64,000 nt of DNA from Longimicrobiales bacterium (GTDB lineage: Bacteria; Gemmatimonadota; Gemmatimonadetes; Longimicrobiales; Gaopeijiaceae). Below, piece by piece: positions 43,942 to 52,386 of this stretch. Made by a program: the position numbers and the translations under genes. The notes beneath the pieces are model-generated. The model was not told the DNA's origin and ran no database searches. It saw only the letters and a program-made list of their open reading frames with translations. Position 1 is the stretch's first letter. Each line of letters opens with the position of its first letter. Location of the stretch: contig JAPKBW010000006.1 in the NCBI GenBank assembly GCA_028823235.1, forward strand, positions 1 through 64,000, read 5' to 3'.

Positions 43942-43958
43942 CGCTTTCTCAGGTGGAA

Positions 43959-44381
43959 TTAATCAGGGAATTGAAACGAGGTGACTGCCTCAGCCGTCGG
44001 CGAAGTCCCGCTGACAATTTCGATGAGGACCTCCATCTCCGAAGCCATCTCGCCCAGTCGGTGAGCCACTGAGAAGACATGAGCGAAGTCGAAGTACGCA
44101 GCGACAGCTTCTTCGTCCGCCGCGTGCGTCGTGACCACAAGCGATTCCATTTCGATTCGGAGACATTCTACTATGACCCACACAGTGGCCTCGACGCTCC
44201 GAACCTCAGCGAGTGTCGAGAAAGAGATGTCACCATCGAGCCGGGGCAGCAGCGCCTCGACACGGTCCCGCTCAGCGGCGGGTGCGAGCACGGCTCCACG
44301 ACCGGGTTCCTCTCGTTCGAGGAAGACTCGCGCACCTGACCGGAGTGCGGTCAGTTCTTCGTAGTTGAAGTGCAAGATCAC
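43959..44381 (-). CDS. Conserved hypothetical protein
   Basis: A 140-residue soluble, mostly helical protein starting MILHFNYEELTALRSGARVFL. The GTG start has AAGGAG eight bases upstream. It contains one cysteine in VIVECLRIEMESLVV and an acidic C-terminal half. No motif recognised. It likely forms a two-gene unit with the TPR protein downstream. Confidence 0.7.
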   Translation of the reverse strand: MILHFNYEELTALRSGARVFLEREEPGRGAVLAPAAERDRVEALLPRLDGDISFSTLAEVRSVEATVWVIVECLRIEMESLVVTTHAADEEAVAAYFDFAHVFSVAHRLGEMASEMEVLIEIVSGTSPTAEAVTSFQFPD

Positions 44382-44456
44382 CGTGGGCTCCTTGTGAGCT
44401 TCTCCTTCCTTCTACTAATCGGAGGGTCCTGTTGTTTCTGCAAGCGTTCCATTCCG

Positions 44457-44870
44457 TCACGCTTGCGCGTGGGCGCCTGCTGATTCAACGGTCAGTGGAA
44501 TCGAAACGTGGTGCTCGTCATTCACGATGACGTCGAACGAGTATCGACCGCCAACGGGGAACACGAGCCCGTCCATGTTCAGGACGTGTGGCACGAGGAT
44601 TCCCGATGTGATGCCGAGAGGCCCGGATGACAGATTCATCTCCCCGTCGACACGGACCACCTGCTTTCCATCCGGCGCCTTGAGCACGATTCCGACTTTG
44701 TGCTTGCCGACCTCATGGACCCCCGCGGAGAAGCGCAGGACCAATGCCATTCTGGGATGGCGAGTCGGAAACGAAGATGTACCCAGACGATCGAATATGC
44801 CGAGAATGTTGAGCTTTCCGGACCCATCGACGGTTGCGGCGTCCGCCAGCAATGCAAGATCTACTTCCAT
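44457..44870 (-). CDS. DUF6941-like small beta-rich protein
   Basis: A 137-residue protein beginning MEVDLALLADAATVDGSGKLNILGIF and ending in a beta-sandwich with HVLNMDGLVFPVGGRYSFDV. This opening and layout match the DUF6941 group of small proteins. Its ATG shares a base with the stop of the CPBP gene (TGATG). Function unknown. Confidence 0.7.
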   Translation of the reverse strand: MEVDLALLADAATVDGSGKLNILGIFDRLGTSSFPTRHPRMALVLRFSAGVHEVGKHKVGIVLKAPDGKQVVRVDGEMNLSSGPLGITSGILVPHVLNMDGLVFPVGGRYSFDVIVNDEHHVSIPLTVESAGAHAQA

Positions 44871-45625
44871 CAGACAGCTCCCTTCTGAGTGACGAGAAGC
44901 CTCTCACCAAGAGTGATTCCGGCGAACACATCAATGAGGATATGCGCGGCGATCGGTGGCCAGAGGCTCCCCGAAGCAATGAATGCATAGGCCAGTACGC
45001 CACCCACGATCGTGGTACGAGCGATCCCTAACCAACCTTGATACCCATGCATGATCCCGAAGACCAATGTCGTCAGTACGACCGCTCCAGGAAGCCCGAT
45101 CAACGGAGTCAACAAAGGGATCGCATATCCTCTATAGGCGAGTTCCTCTCCAGAACCAGCCGCGACGGAAAGGGCCAGGAAGAGACGTCGCTCCTCCGGA
45201 GAACGGGGAAGGAGCTGCCGAAGCAGCGGACTGTCAAAGCCCTCGGTCATAACTGTGATCTGGCGGAACGCGAACATGATCAACAGTGAGGCGAGAGTGA
45301 CGCCCACCGTCCATCCGAGGAACTCCGACGGCGGGATCGCAACGAGACCTAGGGCAGCGGCGCCCCCCTCGCGCGTGCCTACGAACCAGCACGCCGTAGC
45401 AATGAGCCCGAGCGTGAATATCGAGCTCCAGTACACAGGTAGTCGCTCGATCTGTACGTCGCGGATGAGCGGGATCTGAGCGAGGGAGAACGTCGGCACA
45501 GCGGCCAACAACAAAGCGAGCAGGATCGCATCAACCAAGGGTACCTGCGCAGCGTAAGTCAGGCCAAGCAGTACAGTCCAGAACAGCACGACCGCCAACC
45601 CATTGACGACCCCGTAGAGGGTCAC
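44870..45625 (-). CDS. CPBP-family intramembrane metalloprotease
   Basis: A 251-residue polytopic protein with CPBP motifs GEELAYRG (motif 1, Glu pair and Arg), FGIMHG (motif 2 His) and AAHILID (motif 3 His). The family (Rce1-like/Abi) cleaves proteins within the membrane. The GTG start overlaps the decarboxylase stop (GTGA); an upstream reading would lie inside that gene. Confidence 0.9.
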   Translation of the reverse strand: MTLYGVVNGLAVVLFWTVLLGLTYAAQVPLVDAILLALLLAAVPTFSLAQIPLIRDVQIERLPVYWSSIFTLGLIATACWFVGTREGGAAALGLVAIPPSEFLGWTVGVTLASLLIMFAFRQITVMTEGFDSPLLRQLLPRSPEERRLFLALSVAAGSGEELAYRGYAIPLLTPLIGLPGAVVLTTLVFGIMHGYQGWLGIARTTIVGGVLAYAFIASGSLWPPIAAHILIDVFAGITLGERLLVTQKGAV

Positions 45626-47067
45626 CGGGACTCCACGGCCGCGAGTCCGAGGCTCTCGATCTTCTCGAGTGTGAGGCGGACGTCGCCCCACGTCGTCGCA
45701 TGATTCAAAATGCAAAGCCGTAGAGAGTACAGTCCTCGGAGGCGCGTGGACGACATCATGGCCACTTTCGAGCCGATCACTCCCGCCTGTACCTCTATGT
45801 TGATCGTCTCCAGAACGGCGTCATCGAGTCCGCACCCCTTCGGGTTCACCCGGAAGCACACCACGCCGAGAGAAGCCGGATTCGCCATCTGGAGCACAGC
45901 GGAAGCCCGCACATAGGCCTCCGCCTCCGCCGCGAGCTCGATCCCCTTGCTGATCGACCGCCGGAAGGCAGCCACCCCGAAGGTCTGTATCGACATCCAA
46001 ACCTTCAGCGCGCGGAAGGACCGCGTGAGTTGAAGTCCGCGGTCCCCGAAGTTGGGGTGCTCGGATCCCCACTGCGCATCCTGCAGATAATCCGGATGTA
46101 CTGTAAAGGCCTCTTCGAGTTTCCGGACATCCTTCACCATCAGGCATCCTGCCTCGAACGGCTGGAAGAGCCATTTGTGTGCATCCATGGCGATCGAGTC
46201 GGCGCGATTCAGTCCGCGAAACAGTCGCTGCCCTTCCTCGCAAAGAATCGCAAAGCCGCCATACGCGGCGTCGACATGCATCCAGATGCCCTCAGCTTCG
46301 CAGAAGTCGGCCATCTCCTCCATGGGATCCACGGCACCCGTGTTCGTCGTGCCGGCGTTTCCGCAAACCGCGATGGGCGCGAACCCAGCGGCACGATCCT
46401 CGGCTACCATGCGCCTCAGGGCATCTATATCAATGCGGAAGAACGGATCGCTCGGGACCTTCCGCACGTGCGCAGGCCGCACGCCCACGATCGTCGCAGC
46501 CCGGCTCAGGGCGGTGTGGCTCTGATCGCTCATGTAGACGGTAGCCCGCTCCGGGGCGCCCGCCGCTTCACGTGCGGCGACGAAGGCGTCGAGGCTCGCC
46601 GCAGAACCTCCGCTCGTGAAGAGTCCACCCGCCGTATCCGGATAGCCGAGCCAGTCCCGAAACCAGTCGAGGACGACGACCTCGAGCTGGCTGGGGCCAC
46701 TCGCTCCGAGCCAGGTCCCCTGGAAGGTGTTGTACCCGGCAGCCATGTAGTCAGCGAGCACACCCGGCCAGGTCGGCGAGGAAGGCACGAAGGCGAAGAA
46801 CCTCGGATGGTCGACCCTGCCCGCGATCGGAAGAATCTCTCGAGCGGCTCGCTCAATGACCTCTTCGGGCGGACGTCCCTCCTCCGGCGGATCCTCTCGC
46901 ATGAGAGGCTCGAGCTCGGCGCGAGACCCTCCGAGCCATGCGGCTTCATCCGGCAGGCCCTGAATTCGGTCCACAACGATCCGTGACACCTGGTCGGCCA
47001 ATTCGAGCATTCGTTCCGGGGTGAGCTCAAGCTCGCTCCGTGGGCCATCTTCCGTCGGCGAGGTCAT
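45622..47067 (-). CDS. Group II PLP-dependent amino-acid decarboxylase
   Basis: A 481-residue PLP decarboxylase related to aromatic-L-amino-acid and glutamate decarboxylases. FAFVPSSPTWPGVLADYMAA, FTSGGSAASLDAF, the VHVDA-type aspartate (MHVDAAYGGFA), and the lysine in DAHKWLFQPFEAG (near residue 294) are the family marks. The substrate cannot be set from the sequence. It heads an operon with the CPBP and DUF6941 genes. The start has AAGGAAG about 11 bases upstream. Confidence 0.92.
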   Translation of the reverse strand: MTSPTEDGPRSELELTPERMLELADQVSRIVVDRIQGLPDEAAWLGGSRAELEPLMREDPPEEGRPPEEVIERAAREILPIAGRVDHPRFFAFVPSSPTWPGVLADYMAAGYNTFQGTWLGASGPSQLEVVVLDWFRDWLGYPDTAGGLFTSGGSAASLDAFVAAREAAGAPERATVYMSDQSHTALSRAATIVGVRPAHVRKVPSDPFFRIDIDALRRMVAEDRAAGFAPIAVCGNAGTTNTGAVDPMEEMADFCEAEGIWMHVDAAYGGFAILCEEGQRLFRGLNRADSIAMDAHKWLFQPFEAGCLMVKDVRKLEEAFTVHPDYLQDAQWGSEHPNFGDRGLQLTRSFRALKVWMSIQTFGVAAFRRSISKGIELAAEAEAYVRASAVLQMANPASLGVVCFRVNPKGCGLDDAVLETINIEVQAGVIGSKVAMMSSTRLRGLYSLRLCILNHATTWGDVRLTLEKIESLGLAAVESR

Positions 47068-47085
47068 GCCGATAATCTTCCTTTC

Positions 47086-47400
47086 ATGTTAGCAGAAACC
47101 AGTACCCGGAACGGCGTCACATATCGTGTCCTCGACGCGATGGACGCCCCACATACGGGCCGTATTCTACGCCTTCGTCTGCAGTCCGGCGAAGCGCCTT
47201 CCATCAAGTCACTCAAAGGCTCGGAACTCGTTGCGATTTCGCAGGAAGGTGATGAGTGCCGCTTCCTTATCCTGGGCTTTGCAGTCTTCGGCGGCAAAGC
47301 CAGCAACGACCGATTCGCGCGCACTGGACGTATCGACGTCCACGTTGAAGAGCTCGGCCCGGCGGGCCCGATCGGCCTTCGCTGGGAAGTCGCCAGCTAG
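47086..47400 (+). CDS. Conserved hypothetical small protein
   Basis: A 104-residue beta-rich protein. It contains VTYRVLDAMDAPHTGRILRL, a GECRFLILGF-like strand (EGDECRFLILGFAVFGGK) and an end with VEELGPAGPIGLRWEVAS. No domain is recognised. It starts only 18 bases from the divergent decarboxylase start, so the two promoters must overlap or one message is leaderless. Confidence 0.7.
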   Translation: MLAETSTRNGVTYRVLDAMDAPHTGRILRLRLQSGEAPSIKSLKGSELVAISQEGDECRFLILGFAVFGGKASNDRFARTGRIDVHVEELGPAGPIGLRWEVAS

Positions 47401-47406
47401 GCGTTC

Positions 47407-48087
47407 CTACTCGTTCGCTCGAATGCCGGGCGGCTCCGTATTGAAAGTGTCGAGGAACCAGTCCCGATACTCGTCCGTCCGCCCAGGGTTCTGGCGTGCC
47501 CAATCTGCACGACTCACCGCAAATTCCCCCGGCCGTGCAGTGAATATAAAGGCGTCCAGGAACCCGGCCTCCTTAGCATAGGCCAGCTCATCGAGCGGAC
47601 CAAACGGCTGCGTGTCGAATACCGTCCGCCCCAGGATCCAAGCGTCCGCAGCACGTGAAGTGATCTCACGCTCGAGCGTGTACCCTACCGCCGTCGGGGC
47701 GGTGGGAACCCAAAGGGACTGCCGGCCCATCGTCGACATCAGGTGCATGTGTCCGTAAAGCTGGTAGACCAGTGACGCATCGCCGCCGCCTAGCGAGAGC
47801 TGAAGCGTCACTGTGTCGTTACTGACCAGCATGCCCTCCCAAGGGAACACCTCCGCCAGAGTCGATTGAGTGATGACCCAGAAAGACGGGTCGTCGCTGA
47901 TATTGGCCTGTTCGGCGGTCACCCATTCATTGACGACCTTCATCTCTTCGTAATCGGCCCGAATTCGGGCCCCGGAATGGATGATGATCGGCCGCGGACG
48001 GGGTAGCGTCGGCTCGGCCGCCGCGCACGCTCCCATGACCGCCAGTATCATCATAAGTCCAACACGGACAAGCAGTTTGCGCACCAT
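47407..48087 (-). CDS. Putative lipoprotein of unknown function
   Basis: A 226-residue protein. The ATG at 48087 begins MVRKLLVRVGLMMILAVMGAC, a signal peptide with lipobox (C21). The body has no known motif: HSGARIRADYEEMKVVNEWV, LQLSLGGGDASLVYQLYGHM. The open frame extends 35 codons upstream, but that part has no signal character. Convergent with the small gene at 47086. Confidence 0.72.
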   Translation of the reverse strand: MVRKLLVRVGLMMILAVMGACAAAEPTLPRPRPIIIHSGARIRADYEEMKVVNEWVTAEQANISDDPSFWVITQSTLAEVFPWEGMLVSNDTVTLQLSLGGGDASLVYQLYGHMHLMSTMGRQSLWVPTAPTAVGYTLEREITSRAADAWILGRTVFDTQPFGPLDELAYAKEAGFLDAFIFTARPGEFAVSRADWARQNPGRTDEYRDWFLDTFNTEPPGIRANE

Positions 48088-48213
48088 GATACGGCGAGGA
48101 GCCGTGAGGGCGCTGCGATCGGCCTGGGGCCGGAATATCTTCAACCTTGACACTGAGGGTCCCGTGATCCGAATTGGTGTTACTGCTAACATATGCTACG
48201 TAAGGATAGTACC

Positions 48214-48777
48214 GTGCAAAGCACGCTCAATGACGACGTACGCAAGTTTCGCGCTCCACAGACGATGACACCTGATGAATTGGGCGACAGCCTCGCTCGA
48301 CTCGTCTGGGAGAGCTTTTCAGATTTCGTCTCGAAAGAGGACGTCGAAACGCCGCTCGAAGACTTCGCCGCCCTATATGACGACGATGGGATCGCGCACC
48401 ACACAGCCGAGGAAGCTTTGATCTTCTTCATGTGGGCGCATACACGTGGCGTACAGTTGGCATTTCTCGGACGCGCTCCTGACGAGCGCATCCGCGAAGG
48501 CCTCGATGCGCTGCACACCGCCGTCTTTGAGGACATGGTCGACAACGGCACGCCCAGGGTGCAGGTGCCGCTCTTCGAACAGCTCGTGAGCGCTCGCTAT
48601 GCCGAATACCATCAGGCTGCCGCGCAGTCTGACAGAAAGCTCGGAACCGCTGTGTCCGCACATCTGCTCGGTGGAGTGATTCGTGATTCGACGTCTGCCG
48701 CGATTCGCGAGCGAGCGGTTGCAGTCGCCAACCCACTCCGTGATTTCCTGCAAGATGTGGAGCTGATCGAGGCCTAG
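48214..48777 (+). CDS. Hypothetical helical protein
   Basis: A 187-residue soluble protein, almost entirely helical. Visible strings are LARLVWESFSDFVSK, AEEALIFFMWAHTRGVQLAF and PLFEQLVSARYAEYHQAA. I set the start at GTG 48214, which has AGGA seven bases upstream; an ATG at 48193 lacks a site. Convergent with the paa unit, one base apart. Family unknown. Confidence 0.68.
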   Translation: MQSTLNDDVRKFRAPQTMTPDELGDSLARLVWESFSDFVSKEDVETPLEDFAALYDDDGIAHHTAEEALIFFMWAHTRGVQLAFLGRAPDERIREGLDALHTAVFEDMVDNGTPRVQVPLFEQLVSARYAEYHQAAAQSDRKLGTAVSAHLLGGVIRDSTSAAIRERAVAVANPLRDFLQDVELIEA

Positions 48778-48778
48778 G

Positions 48779-49027
48779 TCAGCTCCCTGCGCCTCGCCAC
48801 TTCATCATTTCGAACGGAGACCGGCAGCCTCGGCACCAATAGGTGCTCACGGAAGCGTGCGACCCGAACGCGTTCATGATCTCCGTTTCGCGCTGGTCAC
48901 AAAACGGGCATACCGGTTCGGTCGGAAGCGAATCAGGCGCCTCTTCACGGCGGTCGTCCCGGCTGAACGATGACGCTCTCGTCTCAGTGCCCACTTTCCC
49001 CTTCCGGGATGGCGGATCAATGGCCAC
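48779..49027 (-). CDS. PaaD zinc-ribbon domain encoded as a separate gene
   Basis: About 82 residues. A charged, disordered first half is followed by CPFCDQRETEIMNAFGS, then YWCRGCRSPFEMMKW. The CxxC...CxxC pair with AFGS and the CxxPF end is the zinc ribbon normally found at the C-terminus of PaaD. GTG 49027 has AGGA upstream and lies 13 bases after paaC; longer readings are antisense-like composition inside paaC. It ends the paa operon. It probably works with the MIP18-only PaaD gene at 50103. Confidence 0.75.
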   Translation of the reverse strand: MAIDPPSRKGKVGTETRASSFSRDDRREEAPDSLPTEPVCPFCDQRETEIMNAFGSHASVSTYWCRGCRSPFEMMKWRGAGS

Positions 49028-49040
49028 GGCTCGTCTCGTC

Positions 49041-49829
49041 CTACTCGACGAAGAGCGCGCGATTACGGTCGCCGCGCGCCCGCTCGATCGCTTCATCATT
49101 TGGCTGCCCCATCGTGCGGCCCCGAGTCTCGTCCCAGTCGGCGGAAGCGTCGACAGAATCAAGGTCAACATCGACAAGCTTGGTGAACTCGCCGACACGG
49201 TCAGCGAATGCCGCAAGGCGCAACTCACGGTCCTCCAGGACACCCGCGTCAACGAGAGCGCGTGAACCGGCATCATCCGCTCCAACCCAGGCCACCATCG
49301 TCGGTAGCATCGAGTGTGTGGCGGCCGTCAGGAGATCCTTCGCCTCCCCACCGGCAGCCGCGAGGCGCTTGTACCAGGCGGCTCCGAGGCTCGCGTGAAA
49401 TTCCTCCTCGGCAAGCATCTTCCACACCCGATTCCGCGCAGGCTCGAAGGCTCCACCCGCAAAGGATCTCAAGACCGAAGAGATGCCGCCATCTACCAGG
49501 ACCATGGCAGCCACGACCGCGGCCCAGTCCGCCATTTCTTCGTCGAGCGCAGCCACGGACGCATACTCCGAAGCCTGGCGATCATGCTCCATCGGCACCG
49601 GATCCTTGCCCAGCCCCTTGAACATCGAGTACAGCAGACGAGCGTGCCCCCACTCGTCCTGCGCCATCGAAGAAGCCGCGATCCCGGTCTCGATCGAAGG
49701 GGCACCGATAGTCCAGTCAGAGTATCGGATCCCCATGAGTCGCTTTGAGTCCGCGAGTGTCAGGATCAGGCGCTCTAGCGCAACCCGGCTGGTCTCGTCC
49801 AAGGCGTCTACATTCAGGGGCTCGGTCAT
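49041..49829 (-). CDS. paaC: 1,2-phenylacetyl-CoA epoxidase structural subunit
   Basis: A 262-residue ferritin-like subunit. TLADSKRLMGIRYSDWTIGAP, then SMAQDEWGHARLLYSMF and LAEEEFHASLGAAWYKRLA. PaaC lacks full catalytic iron sites and supports PaaA in the epoxidase complex that activates phenylacetyl-CoA. ATGA overlap with the paaB-like gene. Confidence 0.92.
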   Translation of the reverse strand: MTEPLNVDALDETSRVALERLILTLADSKRLMGIRYSDWTIGAPSIETGIAASSMAQDEWGHARLLYSMFKGLGKDPVPMEHDRQASEYASVAALDEEMADWAAVVAAMVLVDGGISSVLRSFAGGAFEPARNRVWKMLAEEEFHASLGAAWYKRLAAAGGEAKDLLTAATHSMLPTMVAWVGADDAGSRALVDAGVLEDRELRLAAFADRVGEFTKLVDVDLDSVDASADWDETRGRTMGQPNDEAIERARGDRNRALFVE

Positions 49830-50053
49830 ACGTCGGCCCTTCGAGCGTTTGCGAACACGCCCTCATCGCGGTTCACGGGAATAATCGCGGTACGTTCTAC
49901 GACGCACATCTCGAACCACTTTTCCTCGTCGTAGGTCTTCCACGCATACACGCGCGCGGTCTCGTCGTCGAACGCATCGATGTATCCGATGTGCACGAGT
50001 TGATCGCCGCGGTCTTTCCGGGTGAACACGTCGTAAACGACCTCTCGCATCAT
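49826..50053 (-). CDS. paaB: PaaB-like subunit of phenylacetyl-CoA epoxidase
   Basis: About 75 residues, starting MMREVVYDVFTRKDRGDQLV; HIGYIDAFDDETARVYAWKTY is the PaaB-type middle and WFEMCVVERTAII the end strand. Shorter than usual (about 95). Two ATGs in tandem (50053, 50050) are possible starts. It overlaps paaC by four bases. PaaB bridges PaaAC dimers. Confidence 0.85.
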   Translation of the reverse strand: MMREVVYDVFTRKDRGDQLVHIGYIDAFDDETARVYAWKTYDEEKWFEMCVVERTAIIPVNRDEGVFANARRADV

Positions 50054-50102
50054 CTCAGATTCTCTCTTCGGGTCAGCGAATCGACTCGGCACGTTGTTCG
50101 GC

Positions 50103-50531
50103 TCAAACGCCGATCCCGAGCAAGCGAAGCTTTTCTCGACCCTCTTTTGTGATTCGTTCGTTGCTCCACAGCGGGTCCCAGACTTCTTCGATCTCCACAG
50201 AGTCGATCCACAACTCCGATTCGAGACGGTCCGTGATATCCTCGCGGATGAATTCCATGCACGGGCACGCCGTAGCCGTGAACGTGAGGAGCACACGTGC
50301 CACTCCCTTCTCGACCTCAACTCCGTAGATCAGCCCCAACTCCGGCAGGCTGATCGGAATCTCCGGGTCGAGCACTTCGTTGAGCGCATCCCACGTCGCC
50401 TGCAAAACATCAGCGGGCATCACGGTCAGGGGCACTGACCAGATATCGCGTCCGCCGCTCTTGTGGACTGAGATGTGCGACGGAAGGCCGACGTCGAGAC
50501 GACGGACAACGGGCAGTTCGGCGACACTCAT
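50103..50531 (-). CDS. paaD: PaaD MIP18-type assembly protein lacking its zinc ribbon
   Basis: A 142-residue protein. The first 45 residues are an unusual leader. The MIP18/DUF59 domain follows: LDPEIPISLPELGLIYGVEV and FTATACPCMEFIREDI, with the reactive cysteines. Full PaaD has an additional zinc ribbon, here encoded apart at 48779. The family helps mature the epoxidase. It lies 28 bases downstream of paaA. Confidence 0.88.
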   Translation of the reverse strand: MSVAELPVVRRLDVGLPSHISVHKSGGRDIWSVPLTVMPADVLQATWDALNEVLDPEIPISLPELGLIYGVEVEKGVARVLLTFTATACPCMEFIREDITDRLESELWIDSVEIEEVWDPLWSNERITKEGREKLRLLGIGV

Positions 50532-50559
50532 GCGCCCGCTCCGGTCGCATCCATCATGG

Positions 50560-51510
50560 TCAGGCGACTTTGCCGTTGAACCAGCGCGAAACGTCCATGC
50601 GAGAACGCTGGACCGACTCCACGTAGATCTCGTTCATCGGGCCACGACCCTTCCAGCGAGCGAAAACGTCGTCCCAGCTGATCTCGCCCTCGTCGAACGC
50701 CCAGCGCTTCTCGGCGACGTCGTACTGACATGGGAACGGATAGTCGAGTACGTACTCACCCTTCACGGTGTCGAAGTGGGCAGGCGCCTTGAGTCCGAGT
50801 TCTTCACAGAGCGGGACGGTGGACGCCATCCAGACCTGCCGGAGCTGATCATTGGTCAGGCCCTTCAGCTTGTAGTCGAGCTGACCCGAGTGACGCTTGC
50901 GATCATCAGGGAGCCCGAACCACTCAATGGTCATCGGGAACATCCAGTCGACCGACTGCTGAACCATCTCCTTAGCCTCACCACCGGCCTTGGCCAACCG
51001 GCGCATCCACACCTCACCGTGCCGCAGGTGGAACGTCTCCTCCATATCGATCTTCACGAGCGCTCTCTTGAGCGGCGCGTATGACGTGTTCTGGTAGACG
51101 TCCGACAGAAGCGTGATGCCGGCTCGATCGAAGAACCCGTTCGCGACGACGAGGTCAGCCCAGTTGTCGAGCGGCTGGTCGAATCCATAGGGATGCTTGA
51201 ACTCGTGTGGCTGCCTGCCGTACACGAGCTGCTCCTTCGACTCACCGATGTCCTCTAGAAGACGGTACGCGATGTTCGCGTGAGCCAGCTCGTCCTGGAT
51301 GATCGCGTGGGCGGACACCTGCGTGTTGGTCGACGGGGCGTGTCTCGCCGCCATCCAGTAGGAAGGTGCGCTCATGAGCTCGGTATCGGCTTGCACCGTC
51401 AGCTGCACGCGAAGAGCCTTCCGATATCCCTCCGTCATGTCTTCGGGTCCTTCGACCATGTATCCGTCGTTGACCTTCTGCTTGAGCTCGTCTTCGGTGA
51501 ATGGGCTCAT
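50560..51510 (-). CDS. paaA: 1,2-phenylacetyl-CoA epoxidase catalytic subunit
   Basis: A 316-residue ferritin-like di-iron protein. Ligands are visible as E44 (DTELMSAPSYWM), E74 and H77 (QDELAHANIA), and EETFHLRHGE. It carries out the epoxidation of phenylacetyl-CoA with PaaB, PaaC and a PaaE reductase (not in the window). GAGGAAG precedes the ATG. An inverted repeat lies just upstream. Confidence 0.95.
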   Translation of the reverse strand: MSPFTEDELKQKVNDGYMVEGPEDMTEGYRKALRVQLTVQADTELMSAPSYWMAARHAPSTNTQVSAHAIIQDELAHANIAYRLLEDIGESKEQLVYGRQPHEFKHPYGFDQPLDNWADLVVANGFFDRAGITLLSDVYQNTSYAPLKRALVKIDMEETFHLRHGEVWMRRLAKAGGEAKEMVQQSVDWMFPMTIEWFGLPDDRKRHSGQLDYKLKGLTNDQLRQVWMASTVPLCEELGLKAPAHFDTVKGEYVLDYPFPCQYDVAEKRWAFDEGEISWDDVFARWKGRGPMNEIYVESVQRSRMDVSRWFNGKVA

Positions 51511-51528
51511 GACTTCCTCGCGCGTATG

Positions 51529-51558
51529 ACACTTTCGTCACGACAGACGAAAGAGTGT
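51529..51558. promoter_or_regulatory. Inverted repeat upstream of paaA
   Basis: Arms ACACTTTCGTC and GACGAAAGAGTGT, with a two-base bulge, surround a 6-base centre. Located between the MIP18 gene and the paaA ribosome-binding site, with AT-rich DNA just upstream on the minus strand. It may be an operator or a short terminator/attenuator; no regulator is nearby. Confidence 0.45.
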
Positions 51559-51603
51559 AATAAATGTATTCAGCTAGTCGCTGGCCTCAAGGGCTCAGAA
51601 CGG

Positions 51604-51912
51604 TCAGAGCCCGAGAGATGCACGAATCAGCGGGCTGATCCGCTCCGGGGTCCACGGCGGATCGAAGGTCAGCTCGACCTCTGCGCGCTCAACGCCATCC
51701 ACGCCCTCGATCGTCGTCTTTACGTCCTCGACAATCTGCCCCGCGACTGGGCACATGGGAGAGGTCAGGGAGATCGTCGCGTGAACGTCTGCCTCGGTGA
51801 TCTCGATGTCGTAGATCAAGCCCAAGACCACCAGATCCAGACCCAGCTCTGGATCTTTCACAGTCTTCAGCGCGGTACGGACGTCCTTTTCGGTGACTGC
51901 CATTGTACTCAT
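51604..51912 (-). CDS. MIP18-family iron-sulfur assembly protein (SufT/DUF59-like)
   Basis: A 102-residue MIP18 domain: KTVKDPELGLDLVVLGLIYD and LTSPMCPVAGQIVEDV with one conserved cysteine, ending TFDPPWTPERISPL. The DPELGLDLVxLGLIYD opening is the SufT/metal-sulfur cluster assembly type. It heads the paa unit (93 bases before paaA), giving two MIP18 proteins in one locus. Confidence 0.9.
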   Translation of the reverse strand: MSTMAVTEKDVRTALKTVKDPELGLDLVVLGLIYDIEITEADVHATISLTSPMCPVAGQIVEDVKTTIEGVDGVERAEVELTFDPPWTPERISPLIRASLGL

Positions 51913-52386
51913 CCGCCTGTTCGCAGCGAGGGTTCACAATCCGTCGGTCCGAGGCGTGCGTTCAGCCCTGCCAACGGGGACGAGAAGATAACTAGATGCG
52001 CGGAGGGGTGACGCAGGTGTCACGGCCGCACTCACGTCTGACCGATCTGCACCTGTGGTCGGCGTCAGCTCCAGTTGACCGAGAAATTTTGTCAGCGCGT
52101 TTCACGAATTCGACACAAATCAATCCACGATAGTGGGCGCGACGGTACTGACAGTATCGCGATGAGTGTCGGTCAGAGCCACAAGCTGCTCGTCCCGACC
52201 GAGCACAATCATCTTGGACTCATAGGTCCGGTCTCCATCCTCACCCAGCGCAGGTGCGCGCGCTGAGATCCCCGGCCTTTCCTCTCCCACGAACGATCAC
52301 TCCGGTCACCGGTCCGGCATCTACCCAAGCAGTCGAACCGTATCCCTAGCGAGGGTTCTAGGAGCGCAGACGCCGCGCGAGCGCCC
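51913..52386. other. 474-base spacer between the paa unit and an NHL gene
   Basis: No intact long gene. It should hold the promoter of the MIP18-paa operon near 51913-52000. The only coding-like stretch is a 56-codon minus-strand frame (listed separately). Confidence 0.6.
52120..52290 (-). CDS. Possible small ORF (56 residues)
   Basis: Frame with GTG start and GGAG nine bases upstream. It reads GDRTYESKMIVLGRDEQLVA then LTDTHRDTVSTVAPTIVD-stop. Composition is polar and protein-like. It could equally be the tail of a lost gene. It lies 96 bases downstream of the NHL gene, same strand. Confidence 0.3.
   Translation of the reverse strand: MGEERPGISARAPALGEDGDRTYESKMIVLGRDEQLVALTDTHRDTVSTVAPTIVD

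Noticed and set aside
46030-46986. 318-codon plus-strand frame
   Set aside because: Opposite the PLP decarboxylase; composition is Arg/His-rich as in shadow frames.
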